NCBI GenBank assembly: GCA_038087015.1
Contig: JASBNA010000058.1
Location: forward strand, 124,001-188,000
Reading direction: 5' to 3'
Source of the DNA: Cerrena zonata
Lineage: Eukaryota; Basidiomycota; Agaricomycetes; Polyporales; Cerrenaceae
Length of the DNA: 64,000 nt
Shown here one piece after another: positions 1 to 9,467 of this stretch. Both the position numbers and the translations under genes were made by a program. Position 1 is the stretch's first letter, and every line of letters starts with the position of its first letter. The notes beneath the pieces are model-generated. The model worked only from the letters and a program-made list of their open reading frames with translations, was not told the DNA's origin and searched no databases.

Positions 1-2
1 CT

Positions 3-1856
3 TATAAAGTTAGTGAATCAGAAGCTATTTTATTAACCACTTATACTAAGAGCAGATCGGAAATATCATTTTATTTCAAAGACGATACTCAAGATGTTAA
101 ACAAGAAAATGGGAAAGATGCTAATGATAAAAAATTAAAATCAGAAAAAGATATTAAAATTGGTAAAGACTTAGCAGCAAATGAAGCAAATTCAAAAATA
201 TTAAAATCTAAATTAAGACACGAATCTAGTGCAGCAGATGATAATAATAATGCTGAAAAAATTCGTCAAGAAATGCAATCTAAATTACATGAAAAAAGAC
301 AAGCTGAAGGTTTAGCAAGATTTTCAAAAGCTGATGCCACTGATGCATCAGATTATAAACCAATTTTTAAGAAATATGAATCATATTCAAGAGAATCTCA
401 AATTCCAAATTATGTTCGTGATTTAAAAATTCATGTTGATCCTAAAAATCAAACTATTATCTTACCAATTTGCGGTAAACCAGTTCCATTTCATATTAAT
501 TCTTTCAAAAATGGATCTCAAAATGAAGAAGGGGATTATACATACTTGAGATTAAATTTTAATTCACCAGGTGCTGGTGGTAACACTTCGAAGCGTACTG
601 AATTACCATACGAAGATTCTCCAGATAATCAATTTGTAAGATCAATTACATTGAGATCTCGTGATCGTCAAAGAATGATTGATGTTTATAAAGCAATTCA
701 AGATTTAAAGAAGGATTCGGTTAAGAGAGAAAGTGAAAAGAAACAAATGGCTGATGTTGTTAGTCAAGCCAACTTAGTTGAATTAAAAGGATCAAAAGTT
801 AAAAAACTCGATCAAGTATTTATAAGACCTCAACCAGATACTAAAAAAGTTGGAGGGGTATTGCAAATTCATGAAAATGGGTTAAGATATCAATCTTCAT
901 TTAGATCCGATCAAAAAGTTGATATCATATTTTCTAATATCAAACATTTATTCTTCCAACCATGTAAAGATGAATTGATTGTTATAATCCATTGTCATTT
1001 AAAGAGTCCAATAATGATTGGTAAAAAGAAGACTTTTGATGTTCAATTCTATCGTGAAGCAAGTGATATGGCTTTTGATGAAACTGGAGGTCGTAAAAGA
1101 AGATACAGATATGGTGATGAAGATGAATTGCAACAAGAACAAGAAGAAAGAAGACGTAAAGCTCTTTTAGATAAAGAATTCAAAGCCTTTGCTGAAACAA
1201 TTAGTGATGCTTCTAATGGATTAGTTGATTTAGATATCCCTTTCAGAGAATTAGGATTCCAAGGTGTCCCATTTAGATCGTCAGTCTTGTGTATGCCTAC
1301 CCGTGATTGTTTAATCCAATTAATTGATCCTCCATATTTGGTTGTTACTTTGGAAGAAATTGAAATTGCTCATTTAGAAAGAGTTCAATTTGGATTGAAA
1401 AATTTTGATTTGGTATTTGTATTCAAAGATTTTAATAGACCAGTGGTCCATATCAATACCATTCCAATGGAACTATTGGAAGATGTTAAGTCTTGGTTAA
1501 CCGACGTGGACATTCCTTTAAGTGAAGGTCAAATGAATTTGAACTGGGGTACAATTATGAAAACCGTTCAATCAGACCCTTACCAATTCTTTGCCGATGG
1601 TGGTTGGAGTTTCTTAACTGGTGATGGAGATTCTGATGCCAGTGATGAAGAAGAAGAAGAAAGTGAGTTCGAAGTAAGTGACGAAGATCCTAGTGACGAA
1701 GAAGTTGAAAGTGAACAAGATTCCGAGGATGACTATTCCTCCGGTGGTGGTTCAGATGAAAGTGATGCCAGTGCTGACGAAAGTGATGAAGGTGAAGACT
1801 GGGACGAAATGGAAAGAAAGGCTGCTCGTGAAGACAAGAGAGCCGGCAGAGAGTAA
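3..1856 (+). CDS. SPT16: FACT complex subunit Spt16, C-terminal two thirds (5' truncated by window edge)
   Basis: Histone chaperone subunit of FACT, which loosens and rebuilds nucleosomes during transcription and replication in the nucleus. The frame is open from base 3, so the gene starts before the window; 617 residues are visible against roughly 1035 in S. cerevisiae. The visible part covers the end of the peptidase-like domain, the dimerisation and middle (tandem PH-like) regions, and ends in a long acidic tail rich in Glu/Asp/Ser from about base 1630 (for example [19 protein letters not shown]), typical of Spt16. The internal ATG at 273 is not the true start. The next gene is YPT31, same strand, 670 bp away. 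Identity is firm from overall sequence and the acidic tail. Confidence 0.95.
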   Translation, partial: YKVSESEAILLTTYTKSRSEISFYFKDDTQDVKQENGKDANDKKLKSEKDIKIGKDLAANEANSKILKSKLRHESSAADDNNNAEKIRQEMQSKLHEKRQAEGLARFSKADATDASDYKPIFKKYESYSRESQIPNYVRDLKIHVDPKNQTIILPICGKPVPFHINSFKNGSQNEEGDYTYLRLNFNSPGAGGNTSKRTELPYEDSPDNQFVRSITLRSRDRQRMIDVYKAIQDLKKDSVKRESEKKQMADVVSQANLVELKGSKVKKLDQVFIRPQPDTKKVGGVLQIHENGLRYQSSFRSDQKVDIIFSNIKHLFFQPCKDELIVIIHCHLKSPIMIGKKKTFDVQFYREASDMAFDETGGRKRRYRYGDEDELQQEQEERRRKALLDKEFKAFAETISDASNGLVDLDIPFRELGFQGVPFRSSVLCMPTRDCLIQLIDPPYLVVTLEEIEIAHLERVQFGLKNFDLVFVFKDFNRPVVHINTIPMELLEDVKSWLTDVDIPLSEGQMNLNWGTIMKTVQSDPYQFFADGGWSFLTGDGDSDASDEEEEESEFEVSDEDPSDEEVESEQDSEDDYSSGGGSDESDASADESDEGEDWDEMERKAAREDKRAGRE

Positions 1857-2526
1857 TCTGTTGTATTTTGTAGTTGTTAATAGTATTATAATCAAAGCTT
1901 TACTTTATATCTGGTATATACCTGTATGTACGGGCGTAGAAAGTCGTTCAAGCACCAAACGAATAAAAAAGACAGCAGAATATGAGAATCAACCACCAAC
2001 AAATGCACACGCTCGCTCAGAAGATTAGTATCCTCTTTTCCTTCTTATACTAATTTTGAAGACTTCGTCTATCCAAGTTACTAAGTGAAGTTGATACCTG
2101 TTCCATAGTCCATAATTCTGGAAGCACAAGAGAAGCGTGTGAGATTTGTTTTTTTTTTTCGGTTTTTTGGTTTTGTTTATTTGTTTTAACTGAATCAGAA
2201 ACACGCTAATCCATCATCTTGCCATTCGATAGGTTTAATACATAGTTAGATCATTAGATAATAGGTTGGAGTTAATTTTTCAAGTTCAATTCTTTCAAGT
2301 TCTTTCTCAATTCATTTTCCAGCTTCAAAATTTTTTTTTCTTACCGTTTGGTGAAAAATTACGATAATTTGAAGAAATCGAAAGGATCCAATTCATTACC
2401 GTCATATATTTATTGATATTGCATAATTAAAGTTTAATTCGATTCCTTGTCTGTTTTTCTATTTCTTTTCTTTTTTGTTCTGTTTGTTATTTGTTTCCCT
2501 TTTTTCAATTCTAATAATATTTCATA
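1857..2526. other. SPT16-YPT31 intergenic region
   Basis: 670 bp without a credible gene. It holds the SPT16 3' end and the YPT31 promoter and leader, with T-rich tracts around 2150-2170 and 2455-2505 just before the YPT31 ATG. No convincing motif was recognised. Confidence 0.6.
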
Positions 2527-3189
2527 ATGGCTGATAACACTGATGATTATTCTTACGACTACGAATACTTATATAAGATCGTTTTAATTGGTGATTCGGG
2601 AGTGGGTAAATCTAACTTGTTGTCGAGATTTACTAGAGATGAATTCAATTTAGAATCTCGTTCCACAATTGGAGTTGAGTTTGCTACTAGAACTTTAGAA
2701 ATTGATGGTAAACGAGTTAAAGCTCAAATTTGGGATACTGCTGGTCAAGAAAGATATCGTGCCATTACCAGTGCTTATTATAGAGGTGCCGTTGGTGCTT
2801 TAATTGTTTATGATATTTCTAAAACTGAATCTTATGAATCAGTTTCAAGATGGTTGAAAGAATTAAAAGAACACGCTGACGCTAATATTGTTATTGAATT
2901 AGTTGGTAATAAATCTGATTTAGATCATTTAAGAGCAGTTCCAACTGAAGAAGCTAAAAATTTTGCCAATGAAAACAGTTTATTATTCACCGAAGCCTCT
3001 GCTTTATCTTCAGATAATGTTGATTTATCTTTCCATCAATTATTAAAGAATATCTATGAAATGATTAGTAAACATCAATTAGATACCAATGATAATGTTG
3101 GTGGGAATAAACCTTCTGGGGGCCCAACCATCTCTTTAACCCCTGCTCCTCAAGAAAAGAAGAGTAAGAATAACTCAAACTGCTGTTAA
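2527..3189 (+). CDS. YPT31: Rab11-type small GTPase Ypt31/Ypt32
   Basis: Rab GTPase acting at the trans-Golgi and recycling endosomes in exit of secretory vesicles. The 220 residues show every G motif: P-loop GDSGVGKS (about residues 22-29), switch I TIGVEF, switch [14 protein letters not shown] for guanine specificity, and EASAL in place of the usual ETSAL. The protein ends in Asn-Cys-Cys, the double-cysteine geranylgeranylation signal. The hypervariable tail is Asn/Gly/Pro-rich. Start is the ATG at 2527 preceded by a T-rich leader. It converges with SMB1 on the other strand. YPT31 versus YPT32 cannot be decided; CUG-clade yeasts usually carry one such gene. Confidence 0.93.
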   Translation: MADNTDDYSYDYEYLYKIVLIGDSGVGKSNLLSRFTRDEFNLESRSTIGVEFATRTLEIDGKRVKAQIWDTAGQERYRAITSAYYRGAVGALIVYDISKTESYESVSRWLKELKEHADANIVIELVGNKSDLDHLRAVPTEEAKNFANENSLLFTEASALSSDNVDLSFHQLLKNIYEMISKHQLDTNDNVGGNKPSGGPTISLTPAPQEKKSKNNSNCC

Positions 3190-3593
3190 AGTATATCTTA
3201 TATATTAAAAAAAAAACAAAAAAAATTGAAAAATGATCAAAAAAAAAATTATAAAAACTCATATAAAAATCAGAAAATACAAAAAAATTGTTAATGAAGC
3301 AAAAGACTGATTGTCTTTAATATATTTTGCTTTATTTGTTTTATCTGATGATTTCTTCTTTCTTTTCTTTGCAATATAAATTATTTGTTCCGTATTATGT
3401 GAATTACTAGTCTTTCCCTCTCTTTATAATAATATTATCTTCTATATTTTGTTTATTAGTATTTTAACGTTGTTTATTAGTATCTTGTTTTTATCTTTTC
3501 CCTAATCGCTCTAATATATTCATTCTACGATCATATTAATGAAATAAGTGTATTAAAAGATGAACTGAAGAAAATATGCACTAGTATACAAGA
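3190..3593. other. Convergent 3' region between YPT31 and SMB1
   Basis: 404 bp, strongly AT-rich, with A-runs at 3208-3250 and T-rich stretches at 3330-3500. Being tail-to-tail it should hold the two 3' UTRs and terminators. No gene or repeat seen. Confidence 0.6.
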
Positions 3594-3968
3594 TTAATGT
3601 TTGACTGGACCTTGTAAATTAGATCCAATTTTAGATGTTTGACTAACTGGAACTTTCAAAGGTCTAGATATTCCTTTACCCTTTGTTAATCCTAATCGTT
3701 TCTTAATATCAGTAGTTGGTCCACTTTCGATACTTAAACTAACTATTTGATCTCCTCTTAAAATAATTAATCCTAATAATCTTTTATCTTCCACTGGATT
3801 TATACTATTTTTACTCTTCAATTCTTGATACGATTTCTTTGTTATTCTCAATTCTTCAGTATCGGATAAAACCAAGTTCAAGTGCTTATCGAACGCTAAT
3901 AGTTTACCAATGAAATTTCGGCCATCTATCGTGAGTATTTTTAAACGGTAATTTATCAAGTCAGACAT
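3594..3968 (-). CDS. SMB1: Small nuclear ribonucleoprotein SmB
   Basis: Core Sm protein of the heteroheptameric ring on U1, U2, U4 and U5 snRNAs, acting in pre-mRNA splicing in the nucleus. The 124-residue product opens with an Sm1 motif (LINYRLKILTIDGRNFIGKL, then DKHLNLVLSD) and has Sm2 as LGLIILRGDQIVSLSIESGP. The tail is basic and lacks the long Pro-rich extension of metazoan SmB, as in yeasts. ATG at 3968 confirmed. It is divergent from CHZ1, whose ATG is 277 bp away, so the two may share a promoter. Confidence 0.92.
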   Translation of the reverse strand: MSDLINYRLKILTIDGRNFIGKLLAFDKHLNLVLSDTEELRITKKSYQELKSKNSINPVEDKRLLGLIILRGDQIVSLSIESGPTTDIKKRLGLTKGKGISRPLKVPVSQTSKIGSNLQGPVKH

Positions 3969-4244
3969 CCTGGTCTTTTTGCTAACTGTGACGCTCGACT
4001 AGAGTGAGTTAGTAAGTGTTGTACATAGAAATGACTTCAAAATACATACCATTATGTTGGATTAGAAAGGAAGTAAGTGGTAAAGAAGTAATTGATAATG
4101 AAGTGAAGACTTTGATACTTTTTTTTGTTAGCAGAAACCGGTGGTCGTGCAAACACGCCCAAAACCAGACCGGTGAGCAAAACTGGAACTGGAATTGAAA
4201 AATTCCACCAACAACAAGTTCCCAGAGGTATTAAACAATTGAAG

Positions 4245-4719
4245 ATGTCCAGTGAAACCAAAGTAAACGAGCAAGAGCCTGTTAAGGTCGAAGAAAAAGA
4301 AGAAAAAGAAGTCGAAGAAAAAGGAAGATGAAGAAGAAGAAGAAGAAGAAGAAAAAGAAGTTAAAGAAGATAAGGAAGGTAACGAAGATAAGAAGAGACC
4401 ATCAGAAGGAGAACATAAGAAGAAAAAGAAACAAAGAAGACGCCAATATGATGACGACTTGCCTAAAGAAAAGGAAGAAAAGGCCGACGAAGATGACGAA
4501 GAAGAGGACGACGAGAATGAAGACGATTTAGGATTAGAAGATGGTGAAGAAGATGAATTATTAGAAATTGACCAATCCAATATCATCACCGGAGGCAGAA
4601 GAACCAGGGGTAAGCAAATTGACTTCAAGAAGGCTGCTGAGGATTTGGAAAAGGAAAGAGGTGATATTCAAGAAGAAGAAGAGGATGACGATGAAAATGA
4701 TGAATTCAAAGAAAATTGA
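4245..4719 (+). CDS. CHZ1: Histone H2A.Z chaperone Chz1, interrupted by one apparent frameshift
   Basis: Nuclear chaperone for H2A.Z-H2B that hands the dimer to SWR1. The diagnostic CHZ motif is near the C-terminus: EIDQSNIITGG then RRTRGKQIDFKK, flanked by long acidic Glu/Asp runs and a basic KKKKKQRRR patch. From the ATG at 4245 the frame runs to a TGA at 4329-4331. Removing one A from the five-A run 4318-4322 restores a continuous frame to 4719 (about 157 residues, close to the 153 of S. cerevisiae). I read this as one gene with a one-base homopolymer insertion, more likely a sequence error than a real break. The reading frame also stays open upstream to 4116 but without an ATG. Confidence 0.88.
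4318..4322 (+). other. Apparent +1 frameshift site in CHZ1
   Basis: Run of five A. Reading four A joins the N-terminal frame to the frame carrying the CHZ motif. See CHZ1. Confidence 0.8.
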
Positions 4720-5104
4720 GTGAACTACTAATGTATTATAAAAATTAAAGTAAATTTGCAATACAGCAACATATATTTGACATATTCTTATATATAGATA
4801 TAGGTTTATATATAAATTTTTTTTTTTTGTTTGAAATATTTATGTAACTAAACATTTTTTTTTATGATTTTTCTTTTTGTTGAATGACGATTTTTTTTTT
4901 TTTTAAAACAATTTTATAGTTTTTGTAAGAGAGATTAGAGAATGGGCAAATCTAAACAAAACAACTAAGAGCCCATTGATGAAGAGAGAAAAAGACAAAC
5001 AAATCACGAACGAATGAAGAAAAGATTCAAAAAAAAAAAAGGGAAAAAAAATATAAATATAACCACAATATAAAACACCTCTGTTGATCTAGTATTTGGA
5101 TAGA
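4720..5104. other. Convergent 3' region between CHZ1 and CLG1-type cyclin gene
   Basis: 385 bp, AT-rich, with T-runs near 4819, 4855 and 4892 and A-runs near 5028-5050. It should contain the two terminators. No gene or repeat seen. Confidence 0.6.
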
Positions 5105-6292
5105 TTAACAAGTTGGAATGTTGTAACTGTAGTAAGGATTTGAGTAACCAACAAAGTTTGAGTTATAAATCATTTCATTACAACCATAAGGGTTATAGTT
5201 TGAAGGAGTGTATGACCAAATATTTTGTTGATTAGGATGGGGTTGATAACGCTGTTGATTAGAGCTGTAATTAGTCCAGATAGAATCGTGAGCGTATTTA
5301 AGTGGAGAAGAAGATAATGGGGAGGAGTAATTATTCGAATTGGAGTAATTATTTGAGTAAACTGGAGAAGAGGGAATTGAGTGTAAGTAATCTCCAGAAT
5401 AAGGATAAGATTGATGATTTGATAAAGAAGGAGAAGAACTGATTGGAGAAGAATAATAGTTGTTTGATTTTGCAGTATTCATCAATTCTGGTTGGGTAGT
5501 AGTAGATGAGACACCGTACTTGTCCAACCAAGCCAACCAACATTCTTCTAAAGTTTTAATATTTGATTCGAAATTAACAACATTTAATTGCCATTTACAT
5601 TCAGTTAACCAAACACGTTCTTCATGATTCAACAATTCAATTTTCAAACCGGTGGCACCACACCAAGAACGGTTAGTGAAAGTATTATCATCATTAAATT
5701 TATTAGCCAAAATCAAGGCAATGGTTAATTTGGTAAAGATATCTGATTCTGATAAATCACCAAATTGTTTAGAGCTAAATCTTTGATTCATATATTCCAA
5801 AGCAATGATGATGGTTGATTTAGGTAATCTAGTTGCGAAAAGCACACTAACAATCAAGTTTTCAAATTCCTTAGTTGGATTTTTATTTTGTTTCAACATT
5901 CCGAAAGAACACCAGCTCAAAAAAGTTGACATGGAGTTCAAGTCGTATTCCAAGACCGGGTTGATTCCTCCGTTAACCTCTTCTTGTTGAGCAGGTGCTG
6001 GGGCAGGAGCCGGAGCAGCGGCCGGAGGAGGAGGAGGGGGAGGAGCAACGTATTGCGAAGGAGGAGGAATATACTGCGGTTGAACTGGTTGGACCGGAGC
6101 TGGTTGTAAGTAACTAGCTTGGTAAGGTTGAGCTGGAGGAGCAGCACTCATATAGGAGTACATTGAATTGGAATGATGATGATTAGGTTGATAATAGTTA
6201 TTAGGAGTATATTGGGGTAAATAATTATAGGAACTAGTGGCGCGATGACCAGCGGTGCCCAAGTTTTGATGATAGTAGTTAGTTTGATACAT
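5105..6292 (-). CDS. CLG1: CLG1-type cyclin (Pho85-cyclin family), copy A
   Basis: Predicted regulatory cyclin for the Pho85-type kinase. The 395-residue protein has a Tyr/Gln/Pro-rich N-terminus with poly-Pro and Ala-Pro stretches, then one cyclin box at about residues 115-250 (VSVLFATRLPKSTIIIALEY, then FTKLTIALILANKFNDDNTF and NRSW, then LTECKWQLNV). The C-terminal tail is low-complexity Ser/Tyr/Asn/Pro. This order matches S. cerevisiae Clg1. ATG at 6292 is confirmed. The promoter side is unusually long (about 1.7 kb to MIG1) and holds a GC island and an octamer array. A second cyclin of the same type lies at 17498. The family is clear; the exact orthologue is likely but not certain. Confidence 0.78.
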   Translation of the reverse strand: MYQTNYYHQNLGTAGHRATSSYNYLPQYTPNNYYQPNHHHSNSMYSYMSAAPPAQPYQASYLQPAPVQPVQPQYIPPPSQYVAPPPPPPPAAAPAPAPAPAQQEEVNGGINPVLEYDLNSMSTFLSWCSFGMLKQNKNPTKEFENLIVSVLFATRLPKSTIIIALEYMNQRFSSKQFGDLSESDIFTKLTIALILANKFNDDNTFTNRSWCGATGLKIELLNHEERVWLTECKWQLNVVNFESNIKTLEECWLAWLDKYGVSSTTTQPELMNTAKSNNYYSSPISSSPSLSNHQSYPYSGDYLHSIPSSPVYSNNYSNSNNYSSPLSSSPLKYAHDSIWTNYSSNQQRYQPHPNQQNIWSYTPSNYNPYGCNEMIYNSNFVGYSNPYYSYNIPTC

Positions 6293-7009
6293 CGTGGATG
6301 ATACTTTATAAGTCTATCAAGGATAAATATTGAAAACGATAACTTAGTTAAAAGCTCGTCAAGTTTCTTCTTTTCTAAAAGTTTTGAATGGAAAAAAAAA
6401 GGATTTCCTTTCTTGTTGATATATTTTAATAAGGAATTAAGTTAAAGGTCTGATCCCATATATGATAACTTGAACTAACTGAAAAATAACTTAATACTTC
6501 AGAAACAAGGAATAATCGGGAAATAGTTAAACAGAATAGAATAAAAAAAAAAAAAAGGATAGAAAAAAAGAATTTTTTGGAACAAACTCAACAAAAATCA
6601 GTTAGAAAGAGTAAGTAACCAAAATATAAGAAGGTTAATCTTCTTATAAAAGTATTTGTAAGATATAAAAACTTTTGATGTAGATTATAAATTAATACAA
6701 CCCACTACTTAAAGTTATCTTTAACAAACAGAGATATAAAGTATTTTATAAAAGTCAATATACTAACTTTTTATCAGAGTCCAATAAAAAACTAAGTATA
6801 TGATATTGGTTTTATAAAATATTTATAAATATAAAAGGGAAAGGGAGGGTTTAAAGGTTTGGTTAAGAAGAAGTGAAAGCTTTAATTAAAAGAAGAAAAT
6901 TTTTTTTTTGTTTTCTCATTGATTTTTTTGCTGAGTAGTGCGTTGTTTCTTTGGTTTTCTGATGTTTTGCTCGCTTAAGAAAAAAAGAAAGCGTCGTTAA
7001 ATGGTAAAT

Positions 7010-7290
7010 AAAAGGCGGGTTTCACCGGAAAAGCGGCGTGCGCCCACCAACAGAACCTTGTGCCTCTTTGGTCGTGCGCCGGGGCGTGAGTCACGAAGAT
7101 CAGGAGCAAGAGGCTAAGGACGTGGTGATGGGGGAGTCGATGAGTGGGTTGATGGACGGGGGTTGGTGCGTAGGGTTGGAGGGTGGGCAGGAAGGCCTGG
7201 GCCCGGCGGGGCACCCCTGTCGGGGGGATGGTGGCAGTGGTGCACGGGTGCGTAGGGTTTGCAATCTGGTGGGGTAAATCTGAATGCGGT
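7010..7290. other. GC-rich island with clustered G-runs
   Basis: Sharply GC-rich and G-rich on the plus strand within an otherwise AT-rich genome. G-runs include 7158-7162, 7173-7175, 7181-7183, 7185-7187, 7208-7211, 7222-7227, 7246-7248 and 7255-7257. A 12-bp direct repeat gtgcgtagggtt occurs at 7166-7177 and 7248-7259. Loop lengths of about 10, 5 and 1 make an extended G-quadruplex possible on the plus strand. Function unknown. Confidence 0.7.
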
Positions 7291-7343
7291 GAGGGGAGAG
7301 ATTCAGAGTTAGACCCGTACAGAACCTCCGTACACCACCCTTC

Positions 7344-7861
7344 TTACTCTATTAACTTCTTAACTTCTTAACTTCTTAACTTCTTACTCTATTAACTTCT
7401 TAACTTCTTACTCTATTAACTTCTTACTCTATTAACTTCTTAACTTCTTAACTTCTTACTCTATTAACTTCTTACTCTATTAACTTCTTAACTTCTTAAC
7501 TTCTTAATTTCTTAACTTCTTAACTTCTTAACTTCTTAACTTCTTAACTTCTTAACTTCTTAACTTGTTAACTTCTTAACTTCTTAACTTCTTAACTTCT
7601 TAACTTCTTACTCTATTAACTTTTTACTCTATTAACTTCTTACTCTATTAACTTCTTACTCTATTAACTTCTTAGTCTATTAACTTCTTACTCTCTATTA
7701 ACTTCTTACTCTATTAACTTTTTACTCTATTAACTTCTTAACTTCTTAACTTCTTAACTTCTTAACTTCTTAACTTCTTAACTTCTTAACTTCTTAACTT
7801 CTTAACTTCTTAACTTGTTAACTTGTTAACTTGTTAACTTCTTAATTACTCTATTAACTTA
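7344..7861. repeat. Two-letter octamer minisatellite (~64 units)
   Basis: Tandem array of 8-bp units of two kinds: A = TTAACTTC and B = TTACTCTA. Reading from 7344 the array is almost perfectly in phase: B at 7344, 7384, 7408, 7424, 7456, 7472, then a long A run, then alternating A-B from 7608 to 7729, then another A run to 7841. Point variants occur (TTAACTTG, TTAACTTT, TTAATTTC, TTAGTCTA), plus one 10-bp B with a doubled CT at 7688-7697 and a 12-bp junction at 7842-7853. About 15 B units are present and no two B units touch. No coding potential. Confidence 0.95.
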
Positions 7862-8003
7862 CTACGTAGTGTCAGGCTGATATAGATATAGTATCAGTGG
7901 TTTTAGTCATTTTTGTCGCTTATTTCTCGTAGGCACTCATTGGTTGAGTATCCGTGTATCTACATAGTAGGTATATCGTGAATGTATTCATTATCGTACT
8001 AGA

Positions 8004-9467
8004 TTACTCGGTAGTTATATTTCTTAAAGAATTAAAACTGAAAACACTTCTAATCGGAGGTAATTGAGTCCCACTAAAAGCAATACTTGATTCATCTCTT
8101 TTATCATCAATAACAATATTTTCATGATCGACATTTTTATCAATTGACTTTTCTGGAATTAAAGTGATTGGTTGAATATTTGATCCATTAGAAGGCTGTA
8201 AATGAGGAGATTGACTTGGGGTTTGTAATGGGGTTTCATTTGGCGATATTATGAAACCAGGCTTTTTTATTGGTATTCACATTATTAATAATGGAATTGT
8301 TTGAATTAGAATTATTATTCATGATGGTATAAATTTGCAGAGGACTATTTGGTCTTGATTTTTTCTGTTGTGGTTGGTAAAATTCTAAGTTAAGCGACGT
8401 TGATGATTTTTGTTTTGGTATACTAAAGTATCCATTTGATGAAGTAGTATTTCCTGGAGTGTTTGGATAAGATTGCACGTTTGGTCTTTGATTGGTGGGT
8501 TTGATTGGAGTCATTCTGTGTAATGATGAAAAACTATTAAAGCTAGTTAAATTATTTGAACTAGTCAGATTTTTCAAGGAAACTAATGACAGTGACAGAT
8601 TTGCATTAAACATCTTATTTTTATTATAATTTTGTTGTTGATGATGATGGAAATACTCATTTAAGTTATTAAAACTATTCATGGAGTTAATATCATGATG
8701 ATTTTCTGGACTAGTGCTTAAGGAACCACTGGCCAGATTGGCAGTTGAGATGGTTCCATTATGACTGAAAAGATGATTGGATGTAGCTATTGATGAATTA
8801 CTTTCACTCTTCATTATACTTGGTAGTTTAATATTGTCTTCACTCGAAACGGTTCTGGTTGGTGGATTAGGTTTATTAAATTGATAGCTACTATAATTGG
8901 TTGGGGATGATGGCATTGAGAATATTGCATGGCCAGCTTGTTGGGGGATTGGTTGTGGTATTGCTTGCGGTCCCACCGTGGCTTGCATTGGTACCAGGTG
9001 CTGAGGTTGATGGTTGTACCGGGGTTGAGGTTGGTGCTGCTATTGTTTGACTAGGGTTGATTCGAATTATCTGATTGTTGAATAAAATAAACTGGATATG
9101 CTTGATGGTATATATGATTACCATTACTATCAATGGTAACTGGTATAGCGGTGGTGGCAGCTGGTAATGAAGTATAAATTTGATTAGCTTGAGGATGTGG
9201 TTGTTGGTTATTACTTTCTTCAAATTGATTTATATTTTTATTCTTTCTCTTTCTTGAAGTTGGATTATTATGTATTCTTAAATGTCTAGTCAATTCATCA
9301 CTTCTACTAAATCTTTTACTACATCCTGGAAATGTACATGGATGGGGCTTTTCCCCAGTATGGGTTCTTATATGTCTTGTTTGATGTTCCAAACGATGAA
9401 ATGCTTTATCACACATGGTACATTTATAAGGACGGTCTTCCTTATTCTTTCTTTCTCTAGGAGGCAT
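8004..9467 (-). CDS. MIG1: C2H2 glucose-repression factor Mig1, interrupted by three apparent frameshifts
   Basis: Zinc-finger repressor of glucose-repressed genes. Two C2H2 fingers sit at about residues 14-36 ([20 protein letters not shown]) and 44-66 ([20 protein letters not shown]), joined by the linker HTGEKPH and followed by the basic patch TSRKRKNKN. The rest is Ser/Asn/Gln/Pro-rich, as in Candida Mig1. The frame from the ATG at 9467 stops at 9051; the protein resumes in a second frame ([14 protein letters not shown]), a third ([20 protein letters not shown] to 8263-8268) and finally one ending [13 protein letters not shown] at the stop 8004-8006. Each step is a one-base skip: a CCC run near 9054, somewhere in 8990-9030, and six A at 8263-8268. 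The restored length is about 486 residues. Sequence error is more likely than decay. Confidence 0.85.
8263..8268 (-). other. Apparent frameshift site in MIG1 (A6 on coding strand)
   Basis: Reading five A instead of six moves from a frame that stops at once into one that continues for about 87 more codons to the expected Mig1 C-terminus at 8004. The other two shifts are near 9054 and between 8990 and 9030. Confidence 0.75.

Larger units (their letters stand above)
6293..8003. other. Long CLG1-MIG1 intergenic region
   Basis: 1.7 kb without a credible gene. Next to the cyclin ATG is an AT-rich promoter-like stretch (6293-6960) with A-runs. Then comes a GC-rich island (about 7010-7290), then the octamer minisatellite (7344-7861), then about 140 bp up to the MIG1 stop. 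Short open frames over the GC island on both strands lack codon bias and homology, and I do not call them. Confidence 0.7.

Noticed and set aside
4031..4136. Possible extra first exon of CHZ1 (ATG at 4031, GTAAGT at about 4070, TTAG acceptor)
   Set aside because: The joined frames do not stay open into CHZ1, there is no branch point, and MSSET at 4245 is a normal family start.
4128..4628. Ser/Phe-rich 166-codon minus-strand frame
   Set aside because: Shadow of the acidic, GAA/GAT-rich CHZ1 gene on the plus strand.
6975..7371. Overlapping short open frames on both strands over the GC-rich island
   Set aside because: High GC removes stop codons by chance; no homology, no codon bias, alternative starts, and the plus frame runs into the repeat array.
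7344..7861. Internal telomere tract
   Set aside because: Shares only TAACTTCTT with the Candida telomere repeat; the unit length and the rest of the sequence differ, and the locus is between ordinary genes.
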